A stretch of 64,000 nucleotides of DNA from Candidatus Pyrohabitans jungbluthii (GTDB lineage: Archaea; Hydrothermarchaeota; Hydrothermarchaeia; Hydrothermarchaeales; BMS3B). A program made the translations under genes and the position numbers. The number at the start of each line of letters is the position of its first letter. Positions within the stretch are counted from its first letter, which is position 1. The notes beneath the pieces are model-generated. The model did no database searches. It was not told the DNA's origin and saw only the letters and a list, made by a program, of their open reading frames with translations. Positions 25,086 through 33,979 of this stretch are shown one piece after another. The stretch covers positions 1-64,000 of the forward strand of contig MTMD02000015.1 of the NCBI GenBank assembly GCA_002010065.2, written 5' to 3'.

Positions 25086-26528
25086 TCAATCACCCAATGG
25101 AAGTATTACCCTGAAGGTGCTCCCCACGCCAACCTCACTCTCCACCTCTATTCTCCCGCCGTGGCGTTCAACTATGCCATAACTCACGCTGAGCCCCAAG
25201 CCTGTGCCCTTGCCCACACCCTTCGTGGAGAAGAAGGGGTCAAAGATCTTGCTGAGGTTCTCCTCCGGAATACCCTCACCGGTGTCGGTGATGCTTATCT
25301 CCACCTCACTATCTCTCCGCCGGGTGTCTATTATAAGGGTACCTCCTTCAGGCATGGCTTCAATCGCATTGTTAATTATATTCACCAGGACCTGTTGTAT
25401 CTGTGCGGGGTCTGCCTTTACTTCAGGCAAAGCTTTATCCAGATTTTTTATTACATTTATGTTATTTATAGATATCTGAGGTTGGAGTATCTCCAGGGTC
25501 TTGGTAACTACATCATTTAGGTTCACTTTTCTGAATTTGGGCTCCATCTGACGTGAAAACTCCAGAAGGCTCTTAACTATCCTAGCAGCCTGAGTTGCCT
25601 GCTCTTCAATAATCTTCAGCTTCTTCCTCGCCTCCTTGTTCTTGGTCTTCTGGGCCAGCATCTGTGCATACAGCGAAATGTTGCCTAGCGGATTGTTAAT
25701 CTCATGGGCAACACCTGCGGCAAGCTTGCCCACGGTGGCAAGCTTCTCGCTCCTGATAATCTGCTTTTCCTTGTTGCGCAGGTCGCGCACCATTTGATTA
25801 AAGCTCGCAGCAAGGTCGCCTATCTCGTCATTGCGTTTTATCTCTATTGCGACGTTGTAGTCACCCTTCCCCACCCTGCTCAGCGCCTCCTTGAGGATAT
25901 TTATGGGCATAATAATCGTGCCTTTAAGTATAAAATAAAGGAGAACAAGAATGCTCCATAGCAGTATCACCGCTGAAAATGCAAGGGTCCTTCTTGTTTC
26001 GTAAAGGTTGTGCATCGCTTCATCCATGGGTATTGTTACCACAATGGCGCCGTGCACATCTCCACGCTTGTAACCTTGGTCAATATGGCAGCGTAGGCAG
26101 GGCTCCTCCATAATGATCGGCCCAGCATACTCGAAGTACTTCCTTCCATTTACTTCATAAATGCGGTAAACATCGCCGGGTTCGCGATAGAAGGTGTCTA
26201 TAGCTCTGCTCTGGAATTCATTCTCAGGCAGGTTCTCTGTCCCTATTGGCTTTTTGGAAACCATCTTCCACTTATAGGAGAACTTGCGGTTGGATAGCAC
26301 GGAAAGCACTGGCTCAATGCGCTCTTTGTTCTGCGCATTCCACAGCCTTACGAGGATAACCTGGTCTGCGATGCTCTTCGCCTGCTCTTTGAGCAGCGTC
26401 TCCATGTGCCTCTCGTTGAGCACGTATATCCATGAGAATAAACCAAAGATGAGCATTATCATTACAAAGCCCACGAGGAGCATTACTTTGGTGCCCACGC
26501 TCAGTCTTCTAATAGCCCTCACCCCCAT
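25086..26528 (-). CDS. Membrane histidine kinase with periplasmic c-type heme domain
   Basis: A 480-residue sensor kinase. Transmembrane helix 1 (about 15-35), an external domain of about 145 residues of the DUF3365/Tll0287-like type ending with a CLRCH heme motif (C144-C147-H148), helix 2 (about 182-203), HAMP (about 204-255), HisKA with phospho-acceptor H275 (AGVAHEINNPLGNI), and HATPase (NIINNAIEAMPEGG, DTGEGIPEE, GKGTGLGLS). The CxxCH suggests covalent heme used to sense redox state, oxygen or NO outside the cell. It overlaps the lipoprotein gene by 20 bp and the response regulator follows at once. Confidence 0.93.
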   Translation of the reverse strand: MGVRAIRRLSVGTKVMLLVGFVMIMLIFGLFSWIYVLNERHMETLLKEQAKSIADQVILVRLWNAQNKERIEPVLSVLSNRKFSYKWKMVSKKPIGTENLPENEFQSRAIDTFYREPGDVYRIYEVNGRKYFEYAGPIIMEEPCLRCHIDQGYKRGDVHGAIVVTIPMDEAMHNLYETRRTLAFSAVILLWSILVLLYFILKGTIIMPINILKEALSRVGKGDYNVAIEIKRNDEIGDLAASFNQMVRDLRNKEKQIIRSEKLATVGKLAAGVAHEINNPLGNISLYAQMLAQKTKNKEARKKLKIIEEQATQAARIVKSLLEFSRQMEPKFRKVNLNDVVTKTLEILQPQISINNINVIKNLDKALPEVKADPAQIQQVLVNIINNAIEAMPEGGTLIIDTRRRDSEVEISITDTGEGIPEENLSKIFDPFFSTKGVGKGTGLGLSVSYGIVERHGGRIEVESEVGVGSTFRVILPLGD

Positions 26529-27534
26529 GTGTGAAGTTACCCGTCTCGCGATGCGATAGGGTGACGAAGTGGGACACGAGCAATGGCGAAGTGGGGTCTG
26601 AGATGTCCAGCACGAGTAAGCCGTTATCGAAGTCCGCCAGGTAGAGGTAACTCCCGTCTATGAAAAAGCCAAAAGCGTTGCCAGGGGTGTCATAATGGGA
26701 CAGCAACCTTGGTTTCGCCGGCGAGGTTATGTCAAACACGTATAGCCCATGGCTGCCAGTGGTAACAAAGGCGATGGTTCCCAAAAGCTTTACCTTTATG
26801 GCATACCCCATGGTGTTGATGTTGCTGATCTTTTCAGGCTTTGCTGGCTGTGAGACGTTTATCACGTCAACGCCTGCATCGCTATCCGCAAGCACCGCTA
26901 TGCCATTTTTAACAGCAACAGAGTAGGCCACGCCTCTGCTCTTGTAGGTTGCTACCAAGCTGAGATTTTTCCTGTCAACTATCTGCAAGCCCCCGGTGAA
27001 ATCTGCGAGGTAGACATAGTTCTCGCCCACGAAAAGGTCGCGCACGTGCTCATAGCCAGGAGGGTCAAATTTGCCTATAAGGGTAATGTTCTCTATGCTG
27101 GAGATGTTGAGCACAAGCAAACCATTCACGTCATTGAAGTTCGCTATGTACGCCTCCTCGCCTTTAACCACAATCTGCTTTAAATTACCCCTGTATCTGA
27201 ATCTGGCAATAAGCTTGGGCGCCTCCGGGTTTGAGACATCTATAACCTTCAGTCCGTCAAGACCATCGCACACAAAGGCGTAGCCATCTTTTACAAATAT
27301 GCCTTCCGCCTGCCCAGAGGTTCTTATGCTCCCCACAAGGCGGGGATTCTCAAAGTCTGAGAAGTCAATAATGCTCAGTCCCCAGTTTGAGGTGACATAG
27401 GCGTAGGGGTAGTCAACAAAAACATCTAGGAAGCCTGTGGACTGCTCCAGAGTCTCCCCTGGAGAGGTGGTCTCTTCCACACTTCCTGTACAGCCTGCGA
27501 ATAGGATTATAAGCAACAGCACATGCTTGCGCAT
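26509..27534 (-). CDS. LVIVD-repeat beta-propeller lipoprotein
   Basis: A 341-residue surface protein. It has a lipobox (MRKHVLLLIILFAGCTGS, Cys15) and six or seven repeats of the LVIVD type (for example GLKVIDVSNPEAPKLIARF, GLQIVDRKNLSLVATY, GVDVINVSQPAKPEKI, GLYVFDITSPAKPRLLSHY, GLLVLDISDPTSPLLVSHF), about 42 residues each, forming a beta propeller. It is the first gene of the operon with the sensor kinase. It may scaffold the extracellular redox protein or bind a ligand for the sensor. A weak GGTGA lies 11 nt before the ATG. Start is well supported by the lipobox. Confidence 0.88.
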   Translation of the reverse strand: MRKHVLLLIILFAGCTGSVEETTSPGETLEQSTGFLDVFVDYPYAYVTSNWGLSIIDFSDFENPRLVGSIRTSGQAEGIFVKDGYAFVCDGLDGLKVIDVSNPEAPKLIARFRYRGNLKQIVVKGEEAYIANFNDVNGLLVLNISSIENITLIGKFDPPGYEHVRDLFVGENYVYLADFTGGLQIVDRKNLSLVATYKSRGVAYSVAVKNGIAVLADSDAGVDVINVSQPAKPEKISNINTMGYAIKVKLLGTIAFVTTGSHGLYVFDITSPAKPRLLSHYDTPGNAFGFFIDGSYLYLADFDNGLLVLDISDPTSPLLVSHFVTLSHRETGNFTHGGEGY

Positions 27535-27555
27535 TTTCTATGCCTTCACCATTTT

Positions 27556-27568
27556 GAATTAATAATTC
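27556..27568. promoter_or_regulatory. 13-bp palindrome between divergent lipoprotein and larE genes
   Basis: GAATTA-A-TAATTC is a perfect palindrome in the 79-bp divergent gap. It overlaps the AT-rich region where the core promoters must lie. It could be an operator for either direction, for example for the adjacent response regulator, but AT-rich palindromes of this size also arise by chance. Confidence 0.35.
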
Positions 27569-27613
27569 TACCGTCAATTAAAGTTTTCTTTGTTAGAGCA
27601 GAGGATGATAATA

Positions 27614-28366
27614 ATGAACACCAAGCTGGCTGAGCTTAAGACCCTGCTTAGGGAGAAGGACAGGATAGTGCTGGGTTTTTCAGGCGGACTTAACAGTATA
27701 TTTCTCGCCCACTTGTTGAAGGAGATGGGCAAGGATTTTGTAGCTGTAACAGTTGACCACGGCTTGCTACCGAGCGTGGCTGAGATAGCTGAAGTTGCTC
27801 GCGCTCTGGGAATAAGACACGAGGTTGTGAAGATAGATCTGCTCAGTGATAGATGCTTCATCGAGAACAGCTCAGAGAGGTGCTACTTCTGCAAGAAGGC
27901 AATGATCGACGCGCTTAAGCGCTTTGCAGAGGCTCAGGGTTACACCTACGTGATGGACGCCAGTGATGAGAGCGACATGCAGACCTACCGCTCGGCTGTG
28001 GTAGCGCTGTATGAGGAGGGTGTGGTAACACCGTTAATAGATGCAGGGCTAAACAGGGAGGAGATAGCTGAATATGCAAAGCAGGAAGGACTCCCCCTGC
28101 CTGCGCCTGAGAGCTGCCTTGCCACCAGGATTCCCTATGAGGTGTGGATAAGAGGGGAGGTTGTAGAGAGGGTGCGGGGTTTTGAGAAGGATGTTCGCGG
28201 GCTCGGCTTTGCCGCAGTTAGAGCCAGAGTTCACGATTCCCTGCTCAGGATTCAGTTCCTCGAAGATGAGCTGGAGCTCGCCCTGAAGAAGAAGGGGGAG
28301 ATACTCAAAGCTGCGAAGAAGCACGGGTTTGCGTACGCTACCATCGATGTGGAGGGTTTGGGATAA
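27614..28366 (+). CDS. larE: ATP-dependent sacrificial sulfur transferase, LarE family
   Basis: A 250-residue PP-loop pyrophosphatase-type enzyme. LarE adenylates a pyridinium carboxylate and donates sulfur when making the nickel-pincer cofactor of lactate racemase. The PP-loop is GFSGGLNS (family SGGxDS, here Asn for Asp), and three cysteines, in ERCYFC and ESCLATRIPY, match the subgroup that holds a [4Fe-4S] cluster instead of a sacrificial single Cys. No LarB or LarC is in the window. I start at the ATG at 27614, 9 nt after GAGG; ATG 27605 and TTG 27590 are alternatives. A related role in another thiolation is possible. Confidence 0.85.
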   Translation: MNTKLAELKTLLREKDRIVLGFSGGLNSIFLAHLLKEMGKDFVAVTVDHGLLPSVAEIAEVARALGIRHEVVKIDLLSDRCFIENSSERCYFCKKAMIDALKRFAEAQGYTYVMDASDESDMQTYRSAVVALYEEGVVTPLIDAGLNREEIAEYAKQEGLPLPAPESCLATRIPYEVWIRGEVVERVRGFEKDVRGLGFAAVRARVHDSLLRIQFLEDELELALKKKGEILKAAKKHGFAYATIDVEGLG

Positions 28367-28367
28367 A

Positions 28368-30098
28368 CTACCCCAATCCCAGCTCTCTAAGCTTCTCCCG
28401 GGTAGGCACGCCCTCGCTGCTCCACCCACGCAGAGAGTAGTACTCTTCTAAAATTCCAAGCTCTGCCACCATGCCCTGGGAGGGTCCGCTGGGGATGGGC
28501 TGTGTTAGAAGCTTTCTAGGCAAGGTGTCGTCCTGCTTCGAAAATCCCTCCCGCAGGTTGAACATCCTTTCAAGGTTGAAAATCCTCTCCCCTGCGAGGA
28601 GGAGCTCTTCGCGGGTAAACTCTATTCCCGTGGCAAAGCTGAGAAGCTCAGCGTAGTCCTGCGCGGCTAACGCTCGGGCTGTAAACTTGCACAGGATAAG
28701 CGAGTCCAGCGCAGCATGAAAGTCCTGCATTTCCTTAACCAGCTTAGCCTTGCCCTCACTCTTGCGCCGGTCGACGCTCTGGGTGAGTATCTCCTCTATA
28801 TAAACAGGTGCGCGCAGGTGACAAGCGCCGCGGTTGGAGGTGGCATACGCGAGAGCTACACCCTTCGCGCCACGCGGATCATAACCGGGAAGCTCAAGGC
28901 TCTTGATGCTGATGGAATACTCAGGCAGGGCTCTTGCGCTCCCCTCAGCCAGGGCTTTGCCCTCGCCTCTGCGATGCGCGATGTCCTCAAGCAAAGCTAA
29001 AATCTTCTCGCCATCCCCCCAAGCAGCGTCGCCGTAACGCGAACATTTCTCGAGGTAGGCTGCTATTGTAGCGCCCGCTGAGATGGTGTCCATGCCCTGG
29101 TTGTTGCAAAGCTCGTTGAACTTAACCACCCACGAAAGCTCTGCAACGCCCACATTTGAGCCAAGGGCATAGAGGGTCTCATATTCGAGGCTAGTGGTGC
29201 TAACTCCGCCTACCTCAACCACCTTCCCGCACCTGATAGCGCAGGAGTAGCAGCCATAGGAGGAGGTTATGTACCTGGCGATGCTCTCGGCAGATATGCT
29301 GTCGGCACCCTCAAAAACGCCCTCGCTGAAGTTTCGCGTCGGGAGGAGACCTATGTAGTTTACCTTGGCGAGAACGTTGGGTGTGCCGTAGAGCTTCAGA
29401 GTCTTTCCTGTCGTAGGATGCGAAGCAAGCTTCCTGTAGCACTCCCTTGCCTTTCGCTTAAACTCCCGTGGATGAGCAAGCTCTATGCTCTTACTCCCCT
29501 TCACCGCAATAGCTTTGAGGTTCTTGGAGCCCATCACAGCACCCAGGCCGCCTCTGCCAAAGGCACGGTGCCCATCGTGGATTATCGCCGCAAAGCGCAC
29601 CAGGTTCTCGCCAGCCACACCTATCGCTGCAACACGTGAGCGCTCCCACCCTCGCCTGCGCTTAATCCTCTGCTCTGTCTCCCTAGTGCCCAAGCCCCAT
29701 AGTTGGGAGGCACTCTCAAACTCCACGCCATCCTCTGAAATTCTGAGACAGACCCTGTCCTCCGCCCTACCTCTTATCGCAACCGCCATATAGCCGGCTT
29801 TTCTAAGCTCGTAGCCAAGGTAGCCACCGCAGTGGGACTCGAAGATTGTGCCTGTGAGTGGTGATTTTGAAGAGGCGCACACCCTGCCTGAGGAGGGCGC
29901 AACAGTGCCTGTGAGCGGCCCGGCAGCGAAGATTAGGATGTTCTCAGGCGAAAAGGGGTCAACTCCTTCGCGGAGATGTTCATATAGCAGTTTAGCCGCA
30001 AAGCCCTTGCCCCCAATAAATCTCCTCACCACCTCCTCCTTAATTTCCTCCTCCCAGAAGCGTTCCTCGCCAAGGTCAATCCAGAGCATTCGTAGCAT
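28368..30098 (-). CDS. aor: Aldehyde:ferredoxin oxidoreductase family tungstoenzyme
   Basis: A 576-residue tungsten (or molybdenum) pterin enzyme that oxidises aldehydes to acids with ferredoxin. Residues 1-200 show the AOR N domain (FIGGKGFAAKLLYEHL, PSSGRVCASSKSPLTGT, SHCGGYLGYELR). The [4Fe-4S] ligands are in YGCYSCAIRCGK and LILCKF. Pterin-binding strings include SLEYETLYALGSN and LPGYDPRGAKG. The start behind GAGGTGAGC (ATG 30098) is 5 nt after the SpoIIM stop. Which aldehyde is used (acetaldehyde, formaldehyde or glyceraldehyde-3-phosphate) is not evident. Confidence 0.94.
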   Translation of the reverse strand: MLRMLWIDLGEERFWEEEIKEEVVRRFIGGKGFAAKLLYEHLREGVDPFSPENILIFAAGPLTGTVAPSSGRVCASSKSPLTGTIFESHCGGYLGYELRKAGYMAVAIRGRAEDRVCLRISEDGVEFESASQLWGLGTRETEQRIKRRRGWERSRVAAIGVAGENLVRFAAIIHDGHRAFGRGGLGAVMGSKNLKAIAVKGSKSIELAHPREFKRKARECYRKLASHPTTGKTLKLYGTPNVLAKVNYIGLLPTRNFSEGVFEGADSISAESIARYITSSYGCYSCAIRCGKVVEVGGVSTTSLEYETLYALGSNVGVAELSWVVKFNELCNNQGMDTISAGATIAAYLEKCSRYGDAAWGDGEKILALLEDIAHRRGEGKALAEGSARALPEYSISIKSLELPGYDPRGAKGVALAYATSNRGACHLRAPVYIEEILTQSVDRRKSEGKAKLVKEMQDFHAALDSLILCKFTARALAAQDYAELLSFATGIEFTREELLLAGERIFNLERMFNLREGFSKQDDTLPRKLLTQPIPSGPSQGMVAELGILEEYYSLRGWSSEGVPTREKLRELGLG

Positions 30099-30103
30099 TA
30101 TGC

Positions 30104-30694
30104 TCACCTCAGCAGCAGATATATTCCTGCTATCTCCCACACCGCCCCTAAGAGCAAAAGCAGCGCCACTATGAGGTAACCTCTTACCACCCTCGCAAGC
30201 GCACGCCTCACCTCTCCTCTTCGAGCGATCTCAATCCCCAGCGCTGTGCCCAGGGCAGAGGAGACGCTGTAAGCCCCAAACTCTAAAAAGATGGTGCCTG
30301 CAATCAGAACAAGGTGCTGCGCCGAGGCTATGTGGTCATAAAAGGCAAGCCCTACAAAAAAGGCGCGGAATGCGCTTATGAGCGCCGGGAGAAATAGCAC
30401 AACCCCGGTTAGCGTGGTGCTTAAAAAGGCACCAAAGCTCAGATTATATGCGAAGGTTATGCTCATCGCCCTCAAAAGACTACCCTCATGAACACTCGCG
30501 GCAACCGCTTCTAGGGGTATGAAACCCCTTAGCGACATAAGGAACTCCTCCCTCAGGGAAAGAGCCCAAGGAAAACTCAGGGCAACGACTGCGTAGCCAG
30601 CGATGAGAAAAAAGACATGCACAGAAGCCATTGCAAGGACAAGGCCTTTAATCTCCTTGACTGCTCTTATAGAGTCGTTTACCCTCGCTATCAT
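30104..30694 (-). CDS. SpoIIM/DUF95 family membrane protein
   Basis: A 196-residue protein with four to five membrane helices. It fits the archaeal stage II sporulation protein M-like family (DUF95): FAYNLSFGAFLSTTLTGVVLFLPALISAFRAFFVGL and IFLEFGAYSVSSALG. Archaea do not sporulate and the role is unknown; one proposal for the family is membrane remodelling. It starts in the mfnB stop region (4-bp overlap) and leads into aor, so the three are one operon. Confidence 0.87.
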   Translation of the reverse strand: MIARVNDSIRAVKEIKGLVLAMASVHVFFLIAGYAVVALSFPWALSLREEFLMSLRGFIPLEAVAASVHEGSLLRAMSITFAYNLSFGAFLSTTLTGVVLFLPALISAFRAFFVGLAFYDHIASAQHLVLIAGTIFLEFGAYSVSSALGTALGIEIARRGEVRRALARVVRGYLIVALLLLLGAVWEIAGIYLLLR

Positions 30695-31395
30695 AGCTCC
30701 ACCAAATTCTTGAGGAATTTCACTCTCTCTGCGACTATCCTGCCTCTATTTCTGTCTCCATTGGTGCACGCTGCGCCTCTAACCCCTGCGATATCTGCGC
30801 CCGTTTTTTTTATCTTCGGCATATCTTCAGCGCTTAAGCTGCCTGCGAGGGCGCATATTAGCCCTTGAGAGTGAGCTTCCTCCACAAAGTGCGTAAGCTC
30901 TTCAAGGTTTAGGTATGAGAGCAATCCCCCGCTGCCCTTCTTGGCTGTGTCTATCATAACCCCCTCCGCACCTGCCTGGGAGGCAACCTCAACCAGCGCA
31001 AAGGGCGAGATTGCGCCTATTTTCACGTAATCCGCATACCCCGCAAGGATAACCTTTGCGTCGAAGCTCTCGACAGCCTTAACAAGCGAGGTGGCAAGCT
31101 CAAGGGCATGTTCAGCGTTCCTTATTTTATAAAACCCTGCCTTCAGGTAATTCACACCAAGGGAAGCCAACCCATACGCCGCCAAGCTCGCGGTGCCGGG
31201 CTTGAAGTCCAAGTCCCCCAGTGTGGCGCTGGTCTCGACCCCCTGAGGGACAACCTGCAGCACCTCGCGGATAACCCAAGGGAAGCTCGCACCCAGGGAG
31301 CCCTCAGCCGGGTTTTTAACATCTATTATATCTGCTCCGCCCTTAACCGCCTCCTCTGCTTCAGCGGCATCCATAGGGCTAACCAAGAGTTTCAT
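30691..31395 (-). CDS. mfnB: (5-formylfuran-3-yl)methyl phosphate synthase
   Basis: MfnB condenses two glyceraldehyde-3-phosphate molecules to 4-(hydroxymethyl)-2-furancarboxaldehyde phosphate, the furan of methanofuran. The 234-residue TIM-barrel protein has the family start LLVSPMDAAEAEEAVKGGADIIDVKNPAEGSLGA, the catalytic lysine in KNP, a further lysine in DTAKKGSGGL, and ALAGSLSAEDMPKIKKTGADIAGVRGAAC at the end. It shows that the organism makes methanofuran and so has the methyl branch of archaeal C1 metabolism, complementing the cdh operon. Confidence 0.96.
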   Translation of the reverse strand: MKLLVSPMDAAEAEEAVKGGADIIDVKNPAEGSLGASFPWVIREVLQVVPQGVETSATLGDLDFKPGTASLAAYGLASLGVNYLKAGFYKIRNAEHALELATSLVKAVESFDAKVILAGYADYVKIGAISPFALVEVASQAGAEGVMIDTAKKGSGGLLSYLNLEELTHFVEEAHSQGLICALAGSLSAEDMPKIKKTGADIAGVRGAACTNGDRNRGRIVAERVKFLKNLVEL

Positions 31396-31470
31396 TGCCC
31401 ACTAACTTCTCCTGAGTAAATAAAAAATTACCGGCGCAGGTTTAAATTCCAGCTTTACATAAATCTCCTT

Positions 31471-33942
31471 ATGCGATGCCCGGGCTGCGGTGAGGATATT
31501 CTTGTGATGCACTGGGGCGAAGACTATGGCATAGTCTGCCTGAGGTGCAGAATTCGAGCTAGAGTGGCTGGAAAGGATGAAGGCGAGGCATACAGGAATT
31601 TTCTTGAAGCCTACAAGCGGGGCGAGGCTGGATTTCCGGTGCAGGTTAAGCGTGAGCTCGCCCGCGAGGGGATTTCCCCCGATGGGCTACCGCAGCCCCT
31701 TCAGCGTATATTGAGAATGAAGGGGGTGAGGCTCGCGAGGTACAAGCTGTTCAGCGAGGTTGAATTTGCCCAGGGCAGCGAGGTTGAGGAACTGAACATA
31801 AACCCCTCGCTAAAGGCTTACCTCAAGGCAAGGGGGATAAGAAGGCTGTACCGCTTCCAAGAGGAGGCGCTTGAAAAAATCCTTGCTGGAAAAAATGTGG
31901 TTATATGCGCGCCCACCGCAAGCGGCAAGACAGAAGCCTTCGCTCTACCTGTGGTTCACAGCATAATGCGACTCGGCGGAGGCACAACCAGGGCGCTTTT
32001 CATCTACCCCACCAAGGCTCTTGCCAGAGACCAGCTCTCAAAATTTAAGGAGATTGAAGCCGCGACAGGCGTGCGCTTCGCTGTGCTGGACGGCGACACC
32101 CCTCGCGAGGAGAGGGAGAAGATTTACGCCTCTCCGCCAGAGGTGTTGATAACCAACCCCGACATGCTTCACCTTCACCTCATGCTCCCCTGGAGCGAGT
32201 TTCGCGGTCTTCTTCACGGGGTGTGCTACGTGGTGCTGGATGAAATCCACGAGTACACCGGTGCCTTCGGAGCGAGTATCCACTTTATCCTGCGAAGGCT
32301 CCGAAGGTTTGCTAACTTCCAGCTAATAGCTGCAACCGCGACCCTCGCCAACCCTGAAGAGTTTGCCTCCCAGCTCTTCGGGTGTAGCGCTGAGCCTGTC
32401 GCAGAAGAGGGGCGGAAGGGGAGGCTGCACTTTGCCATGCTCTACCCTGAAGAGGGTAGCGAGACCTCGCTGATAGTGGCGATAATGCGGGAGCTTTACC
32501 AGGAAGGTCTCAAAAACCTTGTTTTTGCAAACACCCACAAAAATGCAGAGGTAATACTTAAAGTAGCTAGAAAGCAAAAGCTCAGGGCAGAGATTCACCG
32601 CGCTGGTTTAACTAAAAAGCATCGCGAGGCTGTGGAGCGTGCCTTTAAGAGCGGAGAGCTTCGCTGCATGGTTGCGACGCCAACCCTTGAGCTGGGCATA
32701 GATATCGGCGACTTAGACGCCGTCGTTACGATGCTCACCAGCTTTACCCGCGTGCTTCAGCGCATAGGTAGAGCCGGACGAAAGGGACAGGAGAGCCTAG
32801 CTTTGATGGTGCTCAGAAACAACGACCCGATAAGCTCCTACTATCTGGAGCATCCCGATGACTACTTTGGCGACGTGGCTCCGGGCTACGTGGAGCCGGG
32901 CAATGAGGTTGTGGCGAGGCATCACATTCTTGCAGCCGCGCTGGACATGCCCCTTCGCAGAGGAGAGTTCGCAGAGTTTGCGGGGCTAATTGAGAAGCTT
33001 GTGAAGGAGGGGCTGCTTGTTGAGAGGAGAGGGAGGCTATACCCGGACTACAGGCGAGTGCGAAAGGTTCTGGCTAATTATAATCTCCGTGGCGTTGGCG
33101 AGGAGGTGGTTATCCGCGAGGGCAAGCGGAGAATAGGCACTAGGAGCATGCCAATGGCGGCGCGGGAGCTCTTTCCGGGGGCGATTTACCTCCATGGGGG
33201 CGTGGCTTATGTGAGCAGAAGCTTTTATTTCTCCTCTGGCAGAGGCGAAGCTGTGGTTGAACGCTTCCACGGGGAGGAGAACATAAAGACCGAAGCCCTG
33301 CGCTTCTCTGTGCCTGAGATTGTAGAGACCATCGCGAGGCGTCGCGCTCTGGGTGCAGAGCTTGTATACGCGAAGCTGCGCATTACCGAGGTGGTGCACG
33401 GCTACGTGGTCAGGGATATATACACAAACAAGAAGCTGGAGGAGGCTTCGCTTGCAGAGCCCATAGAGTATACCTTCACCACCTACGGCGTAGCCTTCCG
33501 TGCGCCTGAGCCAGAGCCTTTGCCAGAGCCCCAAAGCGGTGCTTTTAGCCATGAGGAGATACTCTCCGGAACCTTCCACGCGCTGGAGCATGTGCTTATA
33601 GAGGGGAACAATATGCTCCTTGGCGGCGGCGCAGGCGAGCTTGGAGGCATTGCCATGGGCACCTCGGGGGTGATCTTCATCTACGACGGGTCGCCGGGTG
33701 GCAATGGGCTTGCAAAGCTCCTGTACGACCGTTTTGAGACTGGAGTTAAACGCGCGAGGGAGATTCTCAGGATTTGCAACTGCAAGCGCGACGACGGTTG
33801 TCCGCGATGCACCTACTCCTACCAGTGCGGAAACAACAACCGCCCCCTATTTAAGGCAGGCGCCCTCGCGTGTGCAGAAACACTGCTGCGAGGAAAGGCA
33901 AGAGCAATAGGAGACTATGAGGGTGAGAAGCCATACGTGTAG
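31471..33942 (+). CDS. MrfA/Hrq1-type DEXH repair helicase with DUF1998 zinc domain
   Basis: An 823-residue superfamily 2 helicase. It has an N-terminal zinc finger (CPGCGE, CLRCR), Walker A APTASGKTEAF, DEIH box (VVLDEIHEYTG), motif III ATATLANPE, and motif VI QRIGRAGRKGQ. The C-terminal DUF1998/MrfA-zinc module has CNCKRDDGCPRCTYSYQCGNNN. MrfA in Bacillus and Hrq1 in yeast unwind 3' to 5' and repair crosslinked or mitomycin-damaged DNA. It sits alone between mfnB and a small membrane protein. The match in size and domain order is good. Confidence 0.92.
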   Translation: MRCPGCGEDILVMHWGEDYGIVCLRCRIRARVAGKDEGEAYRNFLEAYKRGEAGFPVQVKRELAREGISPDGLPQPLQRILRMKGVRLARYKLFSEVEFAQGSEVEELNINPSLKAYLKARGIRRLYRFQEEALEKILAGKNVVICAPTASGKTEAFALPVVHSIMRLGGGTTRALFIYPTKALARDQLSKFKEIEAATGVRFAVLDGDTPREEREKIYASPPEVLITNPDMLHLHLMLPWSEFRGLLHGVCYVVLDEIHEYTGAFGASIHFILRRLRRFANFQLIAATATLANPEEFASQLFGCSAEPVAEEGRKGRLHFAMLYPEEGSETSLIVAIMRELYQEGLKNLVFANTHKNAEVILKVARKQKLRAEIHRAGLTKKHREAVERAFKSGELRCMVATPTLELGIDIGDLDAVVTMLTSFTRVLQRIGRAGRKGQESLALMVLRNNDPISSYYLEHPDDYFGDVAPGYVEPGNEVVARHHILAAALDMPLRRGEFAEFAGLIEKLVKEGLLVERRGRLYPDYRRVRKVLANYNLRGVGEEVVIREGKRRIGTRSMPMAARELFPGAIYLHGGVAYVSRSFYFSSGRGEAVVERFHGEENIKTEALRFSVPEIVETIARRRALGAELVYAKLRITEVVHGYVVRDIYTNKKLEEASLAEPIEYTFTTYGVAFRAPEPEPLPEPQSGAFSHEEILSGTFHALEHVLIEGNNMLLGGGAGELGGIAMGTSGVIFIYDGSPGGNGLAKLLYDRFETGVKRAREILRICNCKRDDGCPRCTYSYQCGNNNRPLFKAGALACAETLLRGKARAIGDYEGEKPYV

Positions 33943-33979
33943 CGCAAGATTTTTTATATATAATCTACAGGATATTGGC

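Noticed and set aside
30104-30694. Sporulation role for the SpoIIM-like protein
   Set aside because: The name comes from Bacillus; archaea do not form endospores, and the operon context is metabolic.
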